Positions 36,601-49,125 of a DNA stretch of 64,000 nt are shown in pieces (positions within the stretch are counted from its first letter, which is position 1; every line of letters starts with the position of its first letter). The position numbers and the translations under genes were made by a program. This DNA comes from Rhabdornis inornatus (lineage: Eukaryota; Chordata; Aves; Passeriformes; Rhabdornithidae). The DNA is taken from the NCBI GenBank assembly GCA_013397075.1, contig VWZS01000496.1, positions 1,555,544-1,619,543 of the forward strand, given 5' to 3'. The notes below the pieces were generated by a model. It was not told the origin of the DNA. It was given only the letters and a program-made list of their open reading frames with translations, and did not search any database.

Positions 36601-37610
36601 TTTGTCTGGCTTAATTTTCTATTGCCTTTTTTTTTTCTCCCCATAAATTATTATTTTCACATTCTTTTCCAGTTCCTCTCTTTCCTACTGCCTCCTTTTC
36701 AGAAATCTTTAAACTGTAAAATCCAGTTCTGAACACAGATTTCAGCACCCCATGTTCAGATACAAAACACATGCTGATTTTTATTCCCTGCTCCTTGGTG
36801 AAAGGGGATAATACCTCTCTCATGCATTTGAGTAGGATTTATACTGTAATATAGCCACCATTTCTTTTTAGAAAATCTGGCTACAGTTTGCTACCAACCT
36901 CTAGTTCATCTCTCAGACTGAAAAGACAATCTTCTGTTTTTTACTGCACTAAAACCCATACAGTGGTTGCCCATGTGTTTGTTACCTCTACCTCTGTACT
37001 GAATCTGCCTGAGTTAGAGACCTTGAAGCCAGCAGAGAGTTGCAGAACGGCTGTCAGTTTGTTTGCATCTGTCATCTCTGATACCCCTGAAAAAGAAAAG
37101 AACATGAGCATGGCTATACAACAAAGCAAAGACAAATAATATTTTCATGAATTATGTGCATGTTTCCACTGGAGAAGTTTTGGTCTAGTTAACAGCAGAG
37201 GAAGTCAGTGAAAATTTTATTTCTGTGCCTGGCACTGTGTGGGGTCAGGAATACTTTGCAATTCTACAGCACTTTATGAGCAGAATTTCCTAACAATATG
37301 CCCCACTCCTTTTCCTGATTTCCAGTTAGAAAACATTCTTATGGTTCTTAGGCTGTAAATGAAAGAAAAACCTCAAGAAACGCACTGGAGGCAGTTGGAT
37401 TCTGCTCTGTTTTGTAAGGACTACAAAGGGAAGCTAGCAGAGGAAGGAATATTATATATAACCTCCCCTATCATTATGGTAGTACATCGTGTTTGACATT
37501 GGATATTACAAGTCCTAGAGAAGACTTCCTCTTGCTTCAGGAAGGACAAAGGGAAGAATTTGCTTTGAGGGATTTTGATACAATGACAATTAGTTGAAGA
37601 AAAAGAAGTT
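33641..37610. other. Intergenic DNA, no gene seen
   Basis: Includes A-rich tracts at 33729-33760 and 34990-35025 and a GC-richer patch at 35440-35700 with overlapping frames on both strands. No domain is recognisable. Confidence 0.45.
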
Positions 37611-37665
37611 ATAGAATGCCTGATTAAAAGGGACCTCCAAGACCATCTGGTACAACATCAGAACT
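37611..37665 (-). mobile_element. CR1 LINE 3'-end remnant
   Basis: ATAGAATG...GGGACCTCCAAGACCATCTGG follows the reverse complement of the avian CR1 3' terminus, in the same order as the clearer copy at 41306. Only about 55 bases are alignable by eye. Confidence 0.45.
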
Positions 37666-40600
37666 TTTAAACTGGTAAATTCCTTAAATTTTTTTTCATT
37701 TTTCTCGATGATTAGGATCCAAGACAAACACTCTGACAACCTCCTATGTACTGCTCCCCGAGGAAAAGAAGATGACACTACAATTTAAGTAATCAATGTC
37801 TAATTTCTGAATTTTGATTCAGAGAATTTTTGAACCTGCTTTATTACGAGTACCCATAACATTCCTACATAACTGAGATCCAGCAGATGTTGGCAGACCC
37901 ACACTGCATATGTCTGTGACCAGGAGCAGCAGAAGACTGCTAAACTCTCACACAAAGAGGAGCATTTAGGGATTGTGGTGCTCCTCACTAACAAAAGGCA
38001 AGTTTGTCAGTGGAGATTGGATTTCAAGGTCAGAAACATCAAGGAAAAAAAAAGCACTAAATGCTGAGAGGAAGGACACACAGGGAAAGAGAATTTCAGG
38101 AAAGAAAATGGAAAAAGAAAATCTGCTTTTGTGGAAGAGACTATTTGTGGCTCTTGAACCAGCTGAGGTGAATATAAAAGTGCTTAGATCTGTTTAAACT
38201 TCAGAATGTGAAAAAATATTCATATGGGTAGTATTAATATATTCCCCAAAACTGACATAACCTTGAAAATCTACAGATGTTGTACACTGTTGTACACTGG
38301 TGAGAAAACTGAGGAAGATAAATACTGTCTCCTCTTTTGTTGCTGAACACTACGTATTTCTTCACTTTTTTACCCACATACAGGGACTGCAACATTTAAA
38401 ATCTCAGTAAATGCAGTTGTGTGCCTCAACTAGCAAATGAAAGAGAAGTACACAAGCCTTGAAACAATCAAAAAATGAGAAGCTTTGGGAAAGAGTAGTA
38501 GAGATAAAGCCTGAGATGAAGCCAAGGAAAAGGAGTACAGTGGTGCTGCAGGAGTATAGTGAAAATTAACTTAAGACATGTGGACTTTGGTGGGTGTAAG
38601 CCCAGCATATCAGTGCACCCACCCTGTGCCGGGAAACTGAGACACACCTGGGTGTTCCACCCTTACGGGTAAACCACAGGAAATCTGCAGTATCAGATTT
38701 GTTCCAATGCATTTATCTTCTTTAATCAATTTTCTGAAGTTTCTTAGAAATCCTGATTGCTCAGTGCTCCCTCTGTGAATAAATAAAAACCTTCTGAGCA
38801 CTTTCAGGTATTTATTCAAGTGTGTGATTTGGAGCTGGAGCCTTCTATCTATTGCAATTCAGCATAGAAAGTATGAAATTATTTTATATGGAGTGATGTG
38901 GTCAATAAATTTTAAAGACAGAAGGGCTGTTACTGTAAGCCTATCTACACACAAAGAATTCATCCAGTAATTCAGAATTCAAAGTACATCTGAACACATC
39001 TTAGTTAGTTCTCTGTCCCATAAATCAAGACCTTTAATTTTTTAGCATGTCTTAATCTGATTAATGCTCAGCCAAAAGCTGTCCAAGTTACTTAATGAAA
39101 AACTTAATCAGTCAAAAATATGAATTCAACAAAATATTTTTTTATGAAGGAGAATTTCCAGTTTTCTCTGCACAGCATAGAAAAAAGTTTGGGGTTTTCT
39201 TATGAATGAACTTTTATTTTCATATTCCAGTTAATATTAGATTTTTATTTTAAATAGTAAAGGTAAATAAATATATTGCTCTAAACTACTCAAAAATATT
39301 TTCTTCAACCTAGACTGGTTTGGGAAGATTTCTGTTAAAAAAAATAACATTTATATATTCTAATTTAGGTCAAACTCATTTTTCAGAGACTTAAAAATCC
39401 TCATAAGAAGGAACACTACCAATAGTTTTTGAACTAGATCGAATTAGATGAGATTTTTGTTTTTAAATTAATATTTCTGCCTCTGGAATTCTATTTTAAA
39501 TAAACACTTGTTCAGTATTTATAGTACAAATAAACACTATGTGTTTTATGTGTTTCTTATTTTGCCATTGCTATGACATTGATTGCAGCTGTATTAATGG
39601 AATATTTTCTGAGCCCAAGTTTAATCTCACTTTTACCACTGTACTTCAACAAGAGATAAGAATTAATGAATCGGTATGCTCGTAGACAACACTGATTATG
39701 AGAGACACTACTCTTGGCCTCAGACAAAAAGCATTAATGTGTGTTTTGTTATGAAGATCATATTCCACAGATAGATGAATGCCCACTGAAAGTTCAGTCT
39801 GGCGATGTGACACAATAGTCCCAAGAACCAAATGGATTTTCCTGCATCTCTTGCAGAGCCATGGGGCAGAGGCTTCCTGAAAACAAGAAGCAAATCAGTA
39901 GAGAATGTTGAGATATTGTGATGCTGTTACCACCCACTGCTTTGGAAAAGAACTGTCAGAAACGCCAACATATCCCAGCTGCAACCCAGAGGACAGGAAA
40001 GCCAGAAGCCTGCTGGAATTCCCACATTGACTCACAGTCACAGAAGTTCAGAAAACTAAAGGTGAATTATGGTTATTTCTAAATTATTTTAATGTAGTAA
40101 TTTATTTTTATAACCACTGATGTAAATTATTAGGCAGAATATGTGAAATTGACTATTTTCTATTTTACTGAATTAATTATAAATGTCTTCCACCTGCATT
40201 GTTTTATATGTGTTAATTTGTGTGTCTGGGTAGTAGTTATGGTATAGCTATAAATGTATCAATGTACAGCAAGGTACTTACAAACATGTTACTTGTGTTT
40301 GTTTAAAACTGTGTTTAACTGGAACTTCAAACTATTGTTTACTTGGAGCAGAAGGAAAGATAAAACTGTATAAATTTCACTGTGGCGAATAAGGCAGTGT
40401 AAGATGGTCTTTTTCAGGAAGAACAAATAAAAACCAGGAAAAAAATAACTTAAAATTTAAGTGACATTTATGTTAATCTTATCCTCTTTGGTCCAGTTTG
40501 ACAGACTGCTGCTGTCCTGTTAAATCAACATTAATTCCCATTTATGGGCAGGAAGAAGAAAACTCTGCCCAAGACCTTATGTTGCTACTGAAACCAGATT

Positions 40601-40853
40601 TCTGTTTCTTATAAGACAAGCAAATGCAAGTACCAAGATGGAGAAAACTGAATAAAATTTCAGCTTCTGCTTCTCATTGTATCTTTTCCTCATCAGTCAC
40701 TGTGGGAGAAATGAGTCCAACCCAATAACCTGACTGGACAGTCCAGTCCTGCCACGTGTGTGCCAGTTTAGCTTGTGTGGCTGGTCTGCATCAGCAGTGC
40801 CACTGACAGACACGAGCCAGTGACAGCTGACTGAACAAGACTGAAAGGTAATA
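37666..40853. other. AT-rich intergenic DNA, no gene seen
   Basis: AT-rich, with short frames only. A stretch at 38590-38830 has an AATAAA-type end reminiscent of an LTR, but I could not match it to a family. Confidence 0.4.
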
Positions 40854-41071
40854 ACACACAAAAAAATCCGAACAAAAACCAAACCAAAAACCTCAAAATA
40901 TAAAACACCTGGGAGTTAAAAAAAACCCACAAAACCAAAACCAAAACAAACAAACAAAAAAAAAAAACCAAAAAAAAAAAACCCAACAAACCAAACAACA
41001 AACCAAAAAAACCCCCACAAACAAAAAAAACCCCAACAAACTGAAAAAACAAAAACAACAACAAAAATAAA
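40854..41071 (+). repeat. (AAC/AAAC)n low-complexity tract
   Basis: About 220 bases built almost only of A and C (AAACC, AACAAAC, CAAAAA units). The minus-strand frame of Phe/Leu/Val residues across it is an artefact of the repeat. Confidence 0.9.
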
Positions 41072-41305
41072 GACAGGAGAAAAGCAAAGATCATGTCTGT
41101 TACCAGGAGGCAGCCAAAGCCAGGAAGGGAAATCACTTCTTTCAGCTTCCTTTCTGTGTCATTGCTGACTTCTGAGTATGGGGTGGATCAGAGTAAATTG
41201 GCAGCCAGAAAGCAAAGGGGGAACAGCAGGTGTGGTGTGAGGGTCTGCTTCTAGATCTCACCCGTCGTTTCACTTAATCATGTGCTTAAAGTTAAGTGGT
41301 TAATG

Positions 41306-41450
41306 AATCACAGAATGATTTGGGCTAGAAGAGACCTTAAAAATCATTTTGTTCCAAGCCCCTGCTGTGGACAGGGACACCTTCTACTGGAACAGGTTGC
41401 TCAAAGACCTGTCCAACCTGGCCTTAAATTAGGCCTGGAAAGTATCTAAA
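41306..41450 (-). mobile_element. CR1 LINE 3' end
   Basis: AATCACAGAATGATTTGGG, GAGACCTTAAAAATCAT, CAGGGACACCTTCTACTGGA and TGTCCAACCTGGCC occur in the order of the reverse complement of the avian CR1 3' region. The element therefore reads on the minus strand with its 3' end at 41306. It is heavily 5'-truncated and non-coding. Confidence 0.88.
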
Positions 41451-44400
41451 AGCAATGGTGTTTGATTCTATGGAAAATTATCCATAGCAGTTTTCTCTGC
41501 TCTACTGTTTTATAAAGCTTTTGAAAATCTAAAGCCATCCAAATGATGGAAGAGCATAATTTCTCTTGACTTTCAGAGGTCACTCAAGGGCATCCTCCAG
41601 TCCCTGTGACAATCGAGAAAATGGCTTTTCAGCAGTGGGCATGGGCTGTTGCTCTACAGTGTGGTTCCCGGAGGAAGATGCTTTAAGCCTGCTGTCCTGC
41701 TAAGTCAGTGTCTGTAACACTGCCTGGTGTGCAAACCATGATCTTAAACTCATCGCTGTCAAGAGGACAGCCACCTTTGAAAGGAAGCAAACAGCCAATC
41801 AAACATGTTTAAAAAGCACTGTGTGATTATTAGCAATAATAGTCTTTTTGACTCATGTGGGACAATACCTGGTGAAGGGCTTGCAGAGAAGATCTCCAGA
41901 CCAGCTAATTCTTGTTCTGCTCCCTATTTCAGGGAAGAAACACTTTTCTCCTGCCATAGGTTGTTTTAGGGCAGCATGCCATGCCCCAGACAGCTACCTC
42001 CAGCACTGTCCCCAAACGTCCCCAGCTCTCCAGGGCCAACTAGAAACACCAGCCTGTGAAGAGCCAGCAGCACAAGGGGTTTTTCATTCTCGTGGGACCC
42101 CAGTGCCAGCCCAAAGAGCCAAGATATGGTACACGGCCCCAGTAATGGTAACGAAGCTTCCTAGTGCCAGCACCAAGAGCCTTTTGGTCTGCTGGGGAGA
42201 CCTTTCTTGGGGTGAAATGCAGGGAGTTCTGCTCCCATGCCTATTACTGAATTCTCCACAAAAACTGCAGGCAAGGATGCCAATTAACGCTAATTGGGAT
42301 TTTTTTTTTTATATGTGGACACGTGTCCATTAGGAACTTGATTGATAGACTGAGACAAGTGACTCATTCTGTTGTTGCCATAAAGTAACCATTGTAGCAT
42401 TTGGGGTTCTTTAAAAGGAAAATACAGCTAGTCTCACCTGCTCCCGTTAAAGCCAAAGAATTTTCCTACCAATTTAAGAGAGAATTTTGTCTTTGGGTTC
42501 TGAACACTTTACCTAAGGGTGAGTACTGCATTGTCTTGCAGTGCTTTTATCCAAGAAGAATGCCTTGCTGGATAAATAACATAGTCAGACATATTGCCGC
42601 CGCTCTTAGCAACACCTTGTGCTTTCTTTGTAAACACTCTTTGAGTTTTTTTCCTTGACGCACAGTTTAAGAAGACCAAGTTTGAGCTTTATGTCGGTAC
42701 TGAAGTTGGCTTTCAATTTCTTTCCAATTTTTGCCAAACACTTCCCAAACACCTGTCATTGATTCATCATGAGCTGAAAACTACAGGAGTATATAAGCTG
42801 CTGTGATGAGAAACCACTTAGTTTGGTCACAGGAGGAAGCTGATAGCTCCATCATGGGCTTGTCAGAAATCAGCTGCATTTTAAAGAGGGCACCAGCCCT
42901 GGGTCTCCTGCTCAGCACGAGGCAGTGAAGGAACAAATGCAGAACGAAGTTGAGGGACCCCAAATGCAATTTTCAGCTGCTCACCCAGAGAAGTAGGTAG
43001 CCTGCCTAAGGCATCATTCTTACACGACTTTCTCGGCAGGGAAACTGGTTCAGAAAAATGTTGCTCATTTGGCTTTTCTTTCCCTGATCCATGGTCCTAA
43101 TGTGTGGATCATATGCAAAGGCAAGATCAGACATGACAGATCGGTTTTGCTCTCACATATAGTCAGGTAGATGAATAAATTCAGCTCAGTGAGTTTTGGC
43201 ATTCAGGAGCAACAGCTGGAAAATTCCTTTTAGCACTTCCTTGACATAAGTCAGTTGATAAACAGGAGGGTTTTCTTTCAGGGCAATCAGCTGCACTAGT
43301 GTCCCTGATCAAGCCCCAGCTCTCCCCAGTGTGGAGCACAGAGCCTACCTGCTTGAGAAATCTGTGGACACAAATCTGGCCCTTGAGTTTTCCTATACAT
43401 TTTGGACAGTAAAAGTGAGGCAAGGCTTTGGAAAAAACCAAACCTTCTGCTTCTCTAAGTCCCTTTTTGTCAACAACTTGATTTTGACTGAAGTAAAATA
43501 TGCACAGAAATCTAAGAAGTATTATTTGAATCTTGCTTAATACCATGCCATCAAGAAAGACTGAAATCTCGTAAGAAAAGCTACAGACTTTGGTGGACAC
43601 AACACAAAGCCAAGAGTACTGTCAACAGCATCCACTGGAATCAAGAAAAATCCCAGAATCCAGGGCTAGTTTTTTCTTCCTGCCTTGGCATCTTTCTTCA
43701 ACAGAAAGTTTGCTAGTAGAAAACAAACTATCTGCTAAATTCCCATAGGCATCCAGGCATGGGATGGTATAGCAGCATTTCTCTATCCTTTGCCTTGCCT
43801 AACCCTGGCTGGATTCATGTTTACCCAGCCTTGGTGCCAGTGGCTTTCTGTAAAGAAAGTTGTGTTATCTAAATGCTCCTCTTAGGAGCCTGCTGATCAT
43901 GAAGTCACTCAATGATTCAAAAACTGTGAATTCAATGATCTAAAATTATAAATATCTGCAAAAAATACCCCCCTCAAATTATTAAGTTTACATCCTTGTA
44001 CAATAGTGCCCCTCTAACAGAGCATTACTTTGCTGAAGTGAAGGAAGAAACACTTTGAGTGCCCATAGATGAGGTTACCCAAGCAGGCATTTTTCTTTCT
44101 CTGATGCATTAAATAATCCCACCTCTTTTTTTCTTACATGTATTACCAGTCAGTGACTATGTAACTTCTATTATACTGTACTGTCAATGAACTTAAGAAA
44201 TAATGCTGAATGTACAATTCTTGGAAAATCTCAGAATAGACATTCCTTACCATTTACACTGACACTAGCTCTTTGATCTGTTGTTGCTAACACCGTATTG
44301 TTGTTCTTAATCATGCAGTATGTAAACTTGCCAAAATGGTCTTTTTTTTTCCTCTAAGTGATTCATGCACACATTTAGTGCACATGTAAGGATGCATTTA

Positions 44401-47184
44401 AAGGTTGCTTGGTTCCTAAAATAGGTGTTTTCCCATCCAGGCTGGATCATGATGCCTCCCAAAATAGCATCTCCTTTAGGCCTGGGCAGAGCTCACAGCT
44501 GCTGTGGGCAGGCTTATGGGGCAGTAACCCCAACCCCAAACACCCACCATCGGTCCTTTGGGGACAACAGTGCCACCAGCCAGCAGAAAGAGGGGCTCAT
44601 TGCTAGGTGATATGTGGGGAAATATCAGCCTAAAGCAGGTGAGATGATCCTCAGCTTTACCTAAATTTCAGAGAAGTGTTCAATTGGTCCAGGACAGATG
44701 CATAATTGCCAATATTTCACACTCACAAATATAACCCTGCTGTGTTGGGGGTGTGCTCAGTCATGGACTGGAAGTAGTTGTATTTTTCAAATTTTCCTTT
44801 GTTTTTTAAATCAATAAGGGTAGTAAGTGAAAAATACATTGTGTTTCTGTCTCCCAGAGAGGACAGGCAGCTACAGGGAGAGCAGGGCTCTGCAGGATGT
44901 CCATGATGGATGCCCCATGAGGAGAGCAGCCTGTTGCACGCAGTGATGAAGAAACCTCACCCTCATGGTGAAACTTTCCAGTATCTGGAGGGGCTCGAGA
45001 TAAATTAAGGCAAAGCTGTGAATCCTGCTGAGCTGAGCAACAGCCTCTGGCATTCAGGCTGCAAGCAGCACACAGCCTTTGGGAAATGCCTTATGTGGCT
45101 TTCACCACACACAGGGGAGATCCAGCCAGCCTTGGGATGATGTCCAGCAGTAGAAGCCAGAAGACCTCCAGCCATCAGCATCTTTATCTCACATTGTCCA
45201 TGGTGTGCTCCTCTCAGCTGCACGCAGGTGCTGAAAAGGTGCTCCCAGGTGCTAAAAGCAGCCACCTCCTTGGAGCCACAGCCACACACATGCTTGAGTG
45301 CCAGCCTGGGACAAAAGACCCCCCAGCTTGGGTGAGGCAGACTGGAGCCCAGGGGTGGCAGACACTCTGGAAGCTACAAACCCCGATTTTTACTTTGGTA
45401 GAGGAATAACTGTGTAGACTTCCTAGAGTCTGCTCACATTACCCATTAAATATTTCTGTCAACACGCCTAGGAAAGCCTTCACTCTTTCTGCAAACCACA
45501 GGGCCACCAGGTCAGTCATTAGGCAACTGAGTGCCTTCAAGGGATGGACATGTTTGAGGTACTCAGGTGAGACACAGACCTGCTGTAGACAGCTGAGCTG
45601 TGCTCTTATGGATTGTGGAATTCTGTGAAGTTTTGGTAATATTGCTCCTAAAAGCAATATTGCTATTTTGCATTAATGACCTTACTGATAAGCTGAAGTG
45701 GTTCCTGTGGCGTCACGCACAGGACCAGAGCTAAATTATATTATCCTGCTGAAACACCCAATCATCCAGTCAGCAGGCTGAAAGACTTCAGAGGTTTCAG
45801 GTTCTGCTTATCATTTTGGAATTATTTAAATTTTGAAATGTTGAGGGAATAAACTGTCTTTTTATTCTGTGCTTGGAGAGATGTTAAAGTATTTTGAAAA
45901 ATACCAAATAAAAAAAGCCATCAAAGTATCTTTTAATGAAAACTATTGCATTAGCTCTTCTTGCTTCATCCCACGGAACAAGACTAATAAATACCCTCAT
46001 TAAAAGTAAAAGCCATTTGCAGCACATTTTAATCTCTTCAACTTATCAATGGATGCTATCTCCCTTCAAAAAAACTCAAACAAAAAACAAAATATTCCCC
46101 AAATTTTTATATTCCTACCCTGATTTGCACAAAAAAGAGATTATTTTCAAAGGAAAAAACACCACTTTTTAATGATCATATGACTTTAATCACAGTCTGA
46201 GAATTCTTTTAATCTTTGAATAAAATTAATTGCCAAAAAAAAGTTATTCTCACGTAAAATACTCCAAAATGAAGGTACAAACCTGCATAACGTTCATGCA
46301 ATTTAAACACAAGTTTATCAGATCTCTTTCACCATCATGCCAATAATGTGATGAATCACTGGTGATGACATTGAGCTTGTGACTCAGAAATTCAACAGTA
46401 TTCCGTTTCTGAATGGTGAGAGGTGATCTAAGATAACAGAGGATGTAAAACAATACTAACAGCACAGAAATAAAACAAAATAATTCTCACTGAGTTTTTA
46501 AACGGTATGGAGGCTATTTAGCTGCTAGCTGTGAATTCACAGCCAGTCTCTTCATAAAATATTTTGTGTGTGATTCCCGTGAGACTCTTTATGGGCATAA
46601 AGATACTGTGAGGGACTGTATGAAACTGAGGATTTGTTCTGAGTTTGCCAGTGAACAGAAAGCTGAGCAAAGCAGCAGCTCAGAGGGAGAGGAATGCTCT
46701 CTAAAAACACAACAAGGCATTAAATATTAGAGACAGCTAATTAAGCCAAAGAAAGCTTTTAAGTAAGAGACAAAAGCCACTTTTACCTGAATCTCTTACT
46801 TACAGCATCTATAAAAAAGTGTTTAAATTAGTATGTCAGGTCATAGCAAACTGACCAGTCTTGGACTCTTCCCATATGATGCCTAACACTGACATCGCAT
46901 TCCACCCAAATGCCCACGGAGAGATCCTGTGCCAGGAGGAGGATGATTTCTTCTGCTCACCTTGAGCCCTACTTCCCAAGGTCCCAACTAGCCAGGAGGT
47001 GCTACTGAAGTCAAGCCATATTATTATTTCTATCAAATATTATTACTCTCATCTGTCACTGAATTTTTAATGAATAAGCCATTCAGAAAGGTCATCATAT
47101 CCCTTACAAAAAAAAAACAAACCCAAACTCACAACAGCTATGATGATCAGGCCAGCTTTTCAATTTTTTTTTCTCCCCAAAAAC
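41451..47184. other. Intergenic DNA, no gene seen
   Basis: Mixed unique sequence. A 161-codon frame at 41848-42333 and smaller ones at 43181-43600 and 45005-45409 carry no recognisable domain or splice structure. The GC-moderate patch at 44850-45400 may be an old repeat I cannot identify. Confidence 0.4.
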
Positions 47185-47475
47185 ATCATAAAGCCTTGTA
47201 CTGAGGTCTGGCTGAGGGGGAGATAATTTTCTTCACAGCAGCCCATGTGATGCTGTGTTGTGTATTTGTGCCCCAAAAAGCACAGATACCACACCAGTGC
47301 TTTAGCTATTGCTGACCAATGCGAAGCATTCATCAGATTCACAGTATAAAGGCTGCTTCTGCTTCTCACTCTGCCCCTGCAAGGGGCAGGCAGGAGGTGA
47401 GCAGGGGTTTGGGAGAGGACAGAGATGGACAGCTGACCCATAAAGAGACATCCCAGACCATGCAATATCACACTT
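47185..47475 (-). mobile_element. Avian endogenous retrovirus LTR fragment (ERV-L-like)
   Basis: Read on the minus strand, an ordered series of words matches an LTR common in bird genomes as I recall it. They run from GGGTCAGCTGTCC, through GTGAGAAGCAGAA and GTCAGCAATAGC, then GGCACAAAT, to TGTGAAGAAAATTA. No internal gag, pol or env sequence is adjacent, so it is a solo or truncated LTR. The family label is from memory and the divergence suggests an old insertion. Confidence 0.6.
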
Positions 47476-48084
47476 GGCAGTAAAACTGCAGAGTGTTTTT
47501 TCCAAAGAAGCTGTTACTCCACGAGCGTCACAGTATTGGTCTGCTGATACTGACGTAAATATAAGCACTTGCTTTTTAAATTTTTATTTCACTTACTGAA
47601 TGCCTTTACCTCAACCCATGAATTTGTCCTTTTAATTCTCACCCCCATCCTACTGAGGAGGAATGTAGAAGAAGCTGGATTAGGAAATCACCTGCCAGGC
47701 AGGGTAAGCCTAGCACAGATCCTCCAGCTTTAATCCAGGTACCCTCAACTGAGGCCCTAACTGGAAAAATCCTCTGTAATGTAACAATTTTGTGTCATGT
47801 CACCCTAGGAAACAGTATTTTGTAGGAGGTACAGCTTTCCTTTGCACTTGGTAAAAAAACATGGCAATTTCCATTTAGTAGTTCATTACCCACACTTAGG
47901 TAGGCAAGTTGAAATTTAAAATATCGGTTTGAATAAGGACCACATCTTTTCTCTTGAGTTTTTAAAAATAATTTATTCTTACAATAGATTTATTTAATAA
48001 TTTATTATTATAAAGTGCTCATAGTAGGGTTTAACTACTACAATTACTGCCAAAAGGGCAACACAACAGGGTATAAGGGATCCT
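47476..48084. other. AT-rich intergenic DNA between two transposon remnants
   Basis: No gene or recognised repeat. Confidence 0.4.
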
Positions 48085-49125
48085 GTCTGCTTTTAAGATG
48101 CATTAATGATAACTTCTTGACACCCTCTTGGTGAAGGGACAGGTGGGAGGAGACACCCGTCTGAAATCTCATCCTCACAAATGATGAAGGGCTGTTCAGG
48201 GATGAGAGGGCTGAGGGCAGTCTTGGTTGCAGCAACCATGAAATTGTGAAGTTGAAGGTCCTCATGGGAAGGAAAAGAACCGGCAGGATCACAACCCAGC
48301 AGACTCTGGCTCTTTCAGGTACCTACTTGGCAGAATCCCACAGGGTATTTTCCTAGAGAGAGGAGAAAAAGAAATAAAAATTAGGAGTCCCAGGAGACCT
48401 GACTGATTTCCAGTCTCCTTCAGCCTTAAGAACAGTCCAACTCAATGCGTGGAAAATTAAAAGCTACAGGAGACATGCATGGATGAACAAGGAGCTCATG
48501 AAGAAATTAAAAAAGGAGCCAGGACAGATGACCTAGGGGGAACTTAGAGACTCTGAGAATGCAGGAGTGTGATCCTAAAATTGAATTTGCCAACAGGTCA
48601 AAGGAGGTGATCATTCCCTTTGGCCCAACAATAGCAGGACACATCTGGAGCGTTGGGTCCAGTTCTGGGCTCCCCAGGATGAGACATGGCCTTACTGCTG
48701 TGAGTCTGGTGAAGGGCCACAAAGACAATGAAGGGACTGAAATAGCTGCCATTAAGCCTGGAGGTGTTTAAGAGATGTCTGGTTTTGGCAGTGGGTGATG
48801 GGGTTTAGTGGTTTACAGGTTACAGGGGCAGTGCTGGTTTGGTGGTTGGACTGGATGATCTCAAAGATGTCTTCCAATTTTGACGATTCTCTGAGAAGCT
48901 GAGAGATCTGGAACTGTTCAGCCTGGAGAAGGCTCCAGGAAATCTCACCAATGTGTGTAAACAACACTCCGGTGAGGAAAGGCAGTAAAGAAGATGGAGT
49001 GGCACAGGCACACAGTGATGTCCCGTGAAAGGACACAGTGGGCAAAAACTGAAACACAGAAAAATCCATTCAACTATTCAGCAACTTATTCTGACCATTT
49101 TGTGCAGGAGAGACTCATAATAATA
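48085..49125 (+). mobile_element. Decayed CR1 LINE, internally deleted, with nested CR1 tail
   Basis: Plus-strand CR1 words run in order. The first is the stretch around CTCATCCTCAC and GGCAGTCTTGG.TGCAG (endonuclease-side ORF2). Then come CTTGGCAGAATCCCA and ATGAACAAGGAGCTCATGA. The sequence next jumps to GGAGGTGATCATTCC and CCAGTTCTGGGCTCCCCAGGA from the region near the ORF2 end, so most of the reverse transcriptase is missing. After the nested piece at 48741-48893 the element resumes with GTTCAGCCTGGAGAA and AAACTGAAACACAG. No intact frame remains. Left and right limits are approximate. Confidence 0.82.
48741..48893 (+). mobile_element. Nested CR1 3' tail inside older CR1
   Basis: AAGCCTGGAGGTGTTTAAGA, GGGTTTAGTGG and GGTTGGACTGGATGATCTCA followed by GATTCTCTG form a CR1 3' end with its terminal ATTC-type repeat remnant. 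The host element continues directly afterwards with a segment that belongs upstream of such a tail, so this copy interrupts it in the same orientation. Confidence 0.65.

Noticed and set aside
38590..38830. Possible LTR with AATAAA-type end
   Set aside because: No convincing TG...CA ends, target duplication or family match.
40768..41136. 122-codon minus-strand Phe/Leu-rich frame
   Set aside because: Artefact of the A/C low-complexity tract.
41848..42333. 161-codon plus-strand frame
   Set aside because: No domain or gene structure; chance frame.
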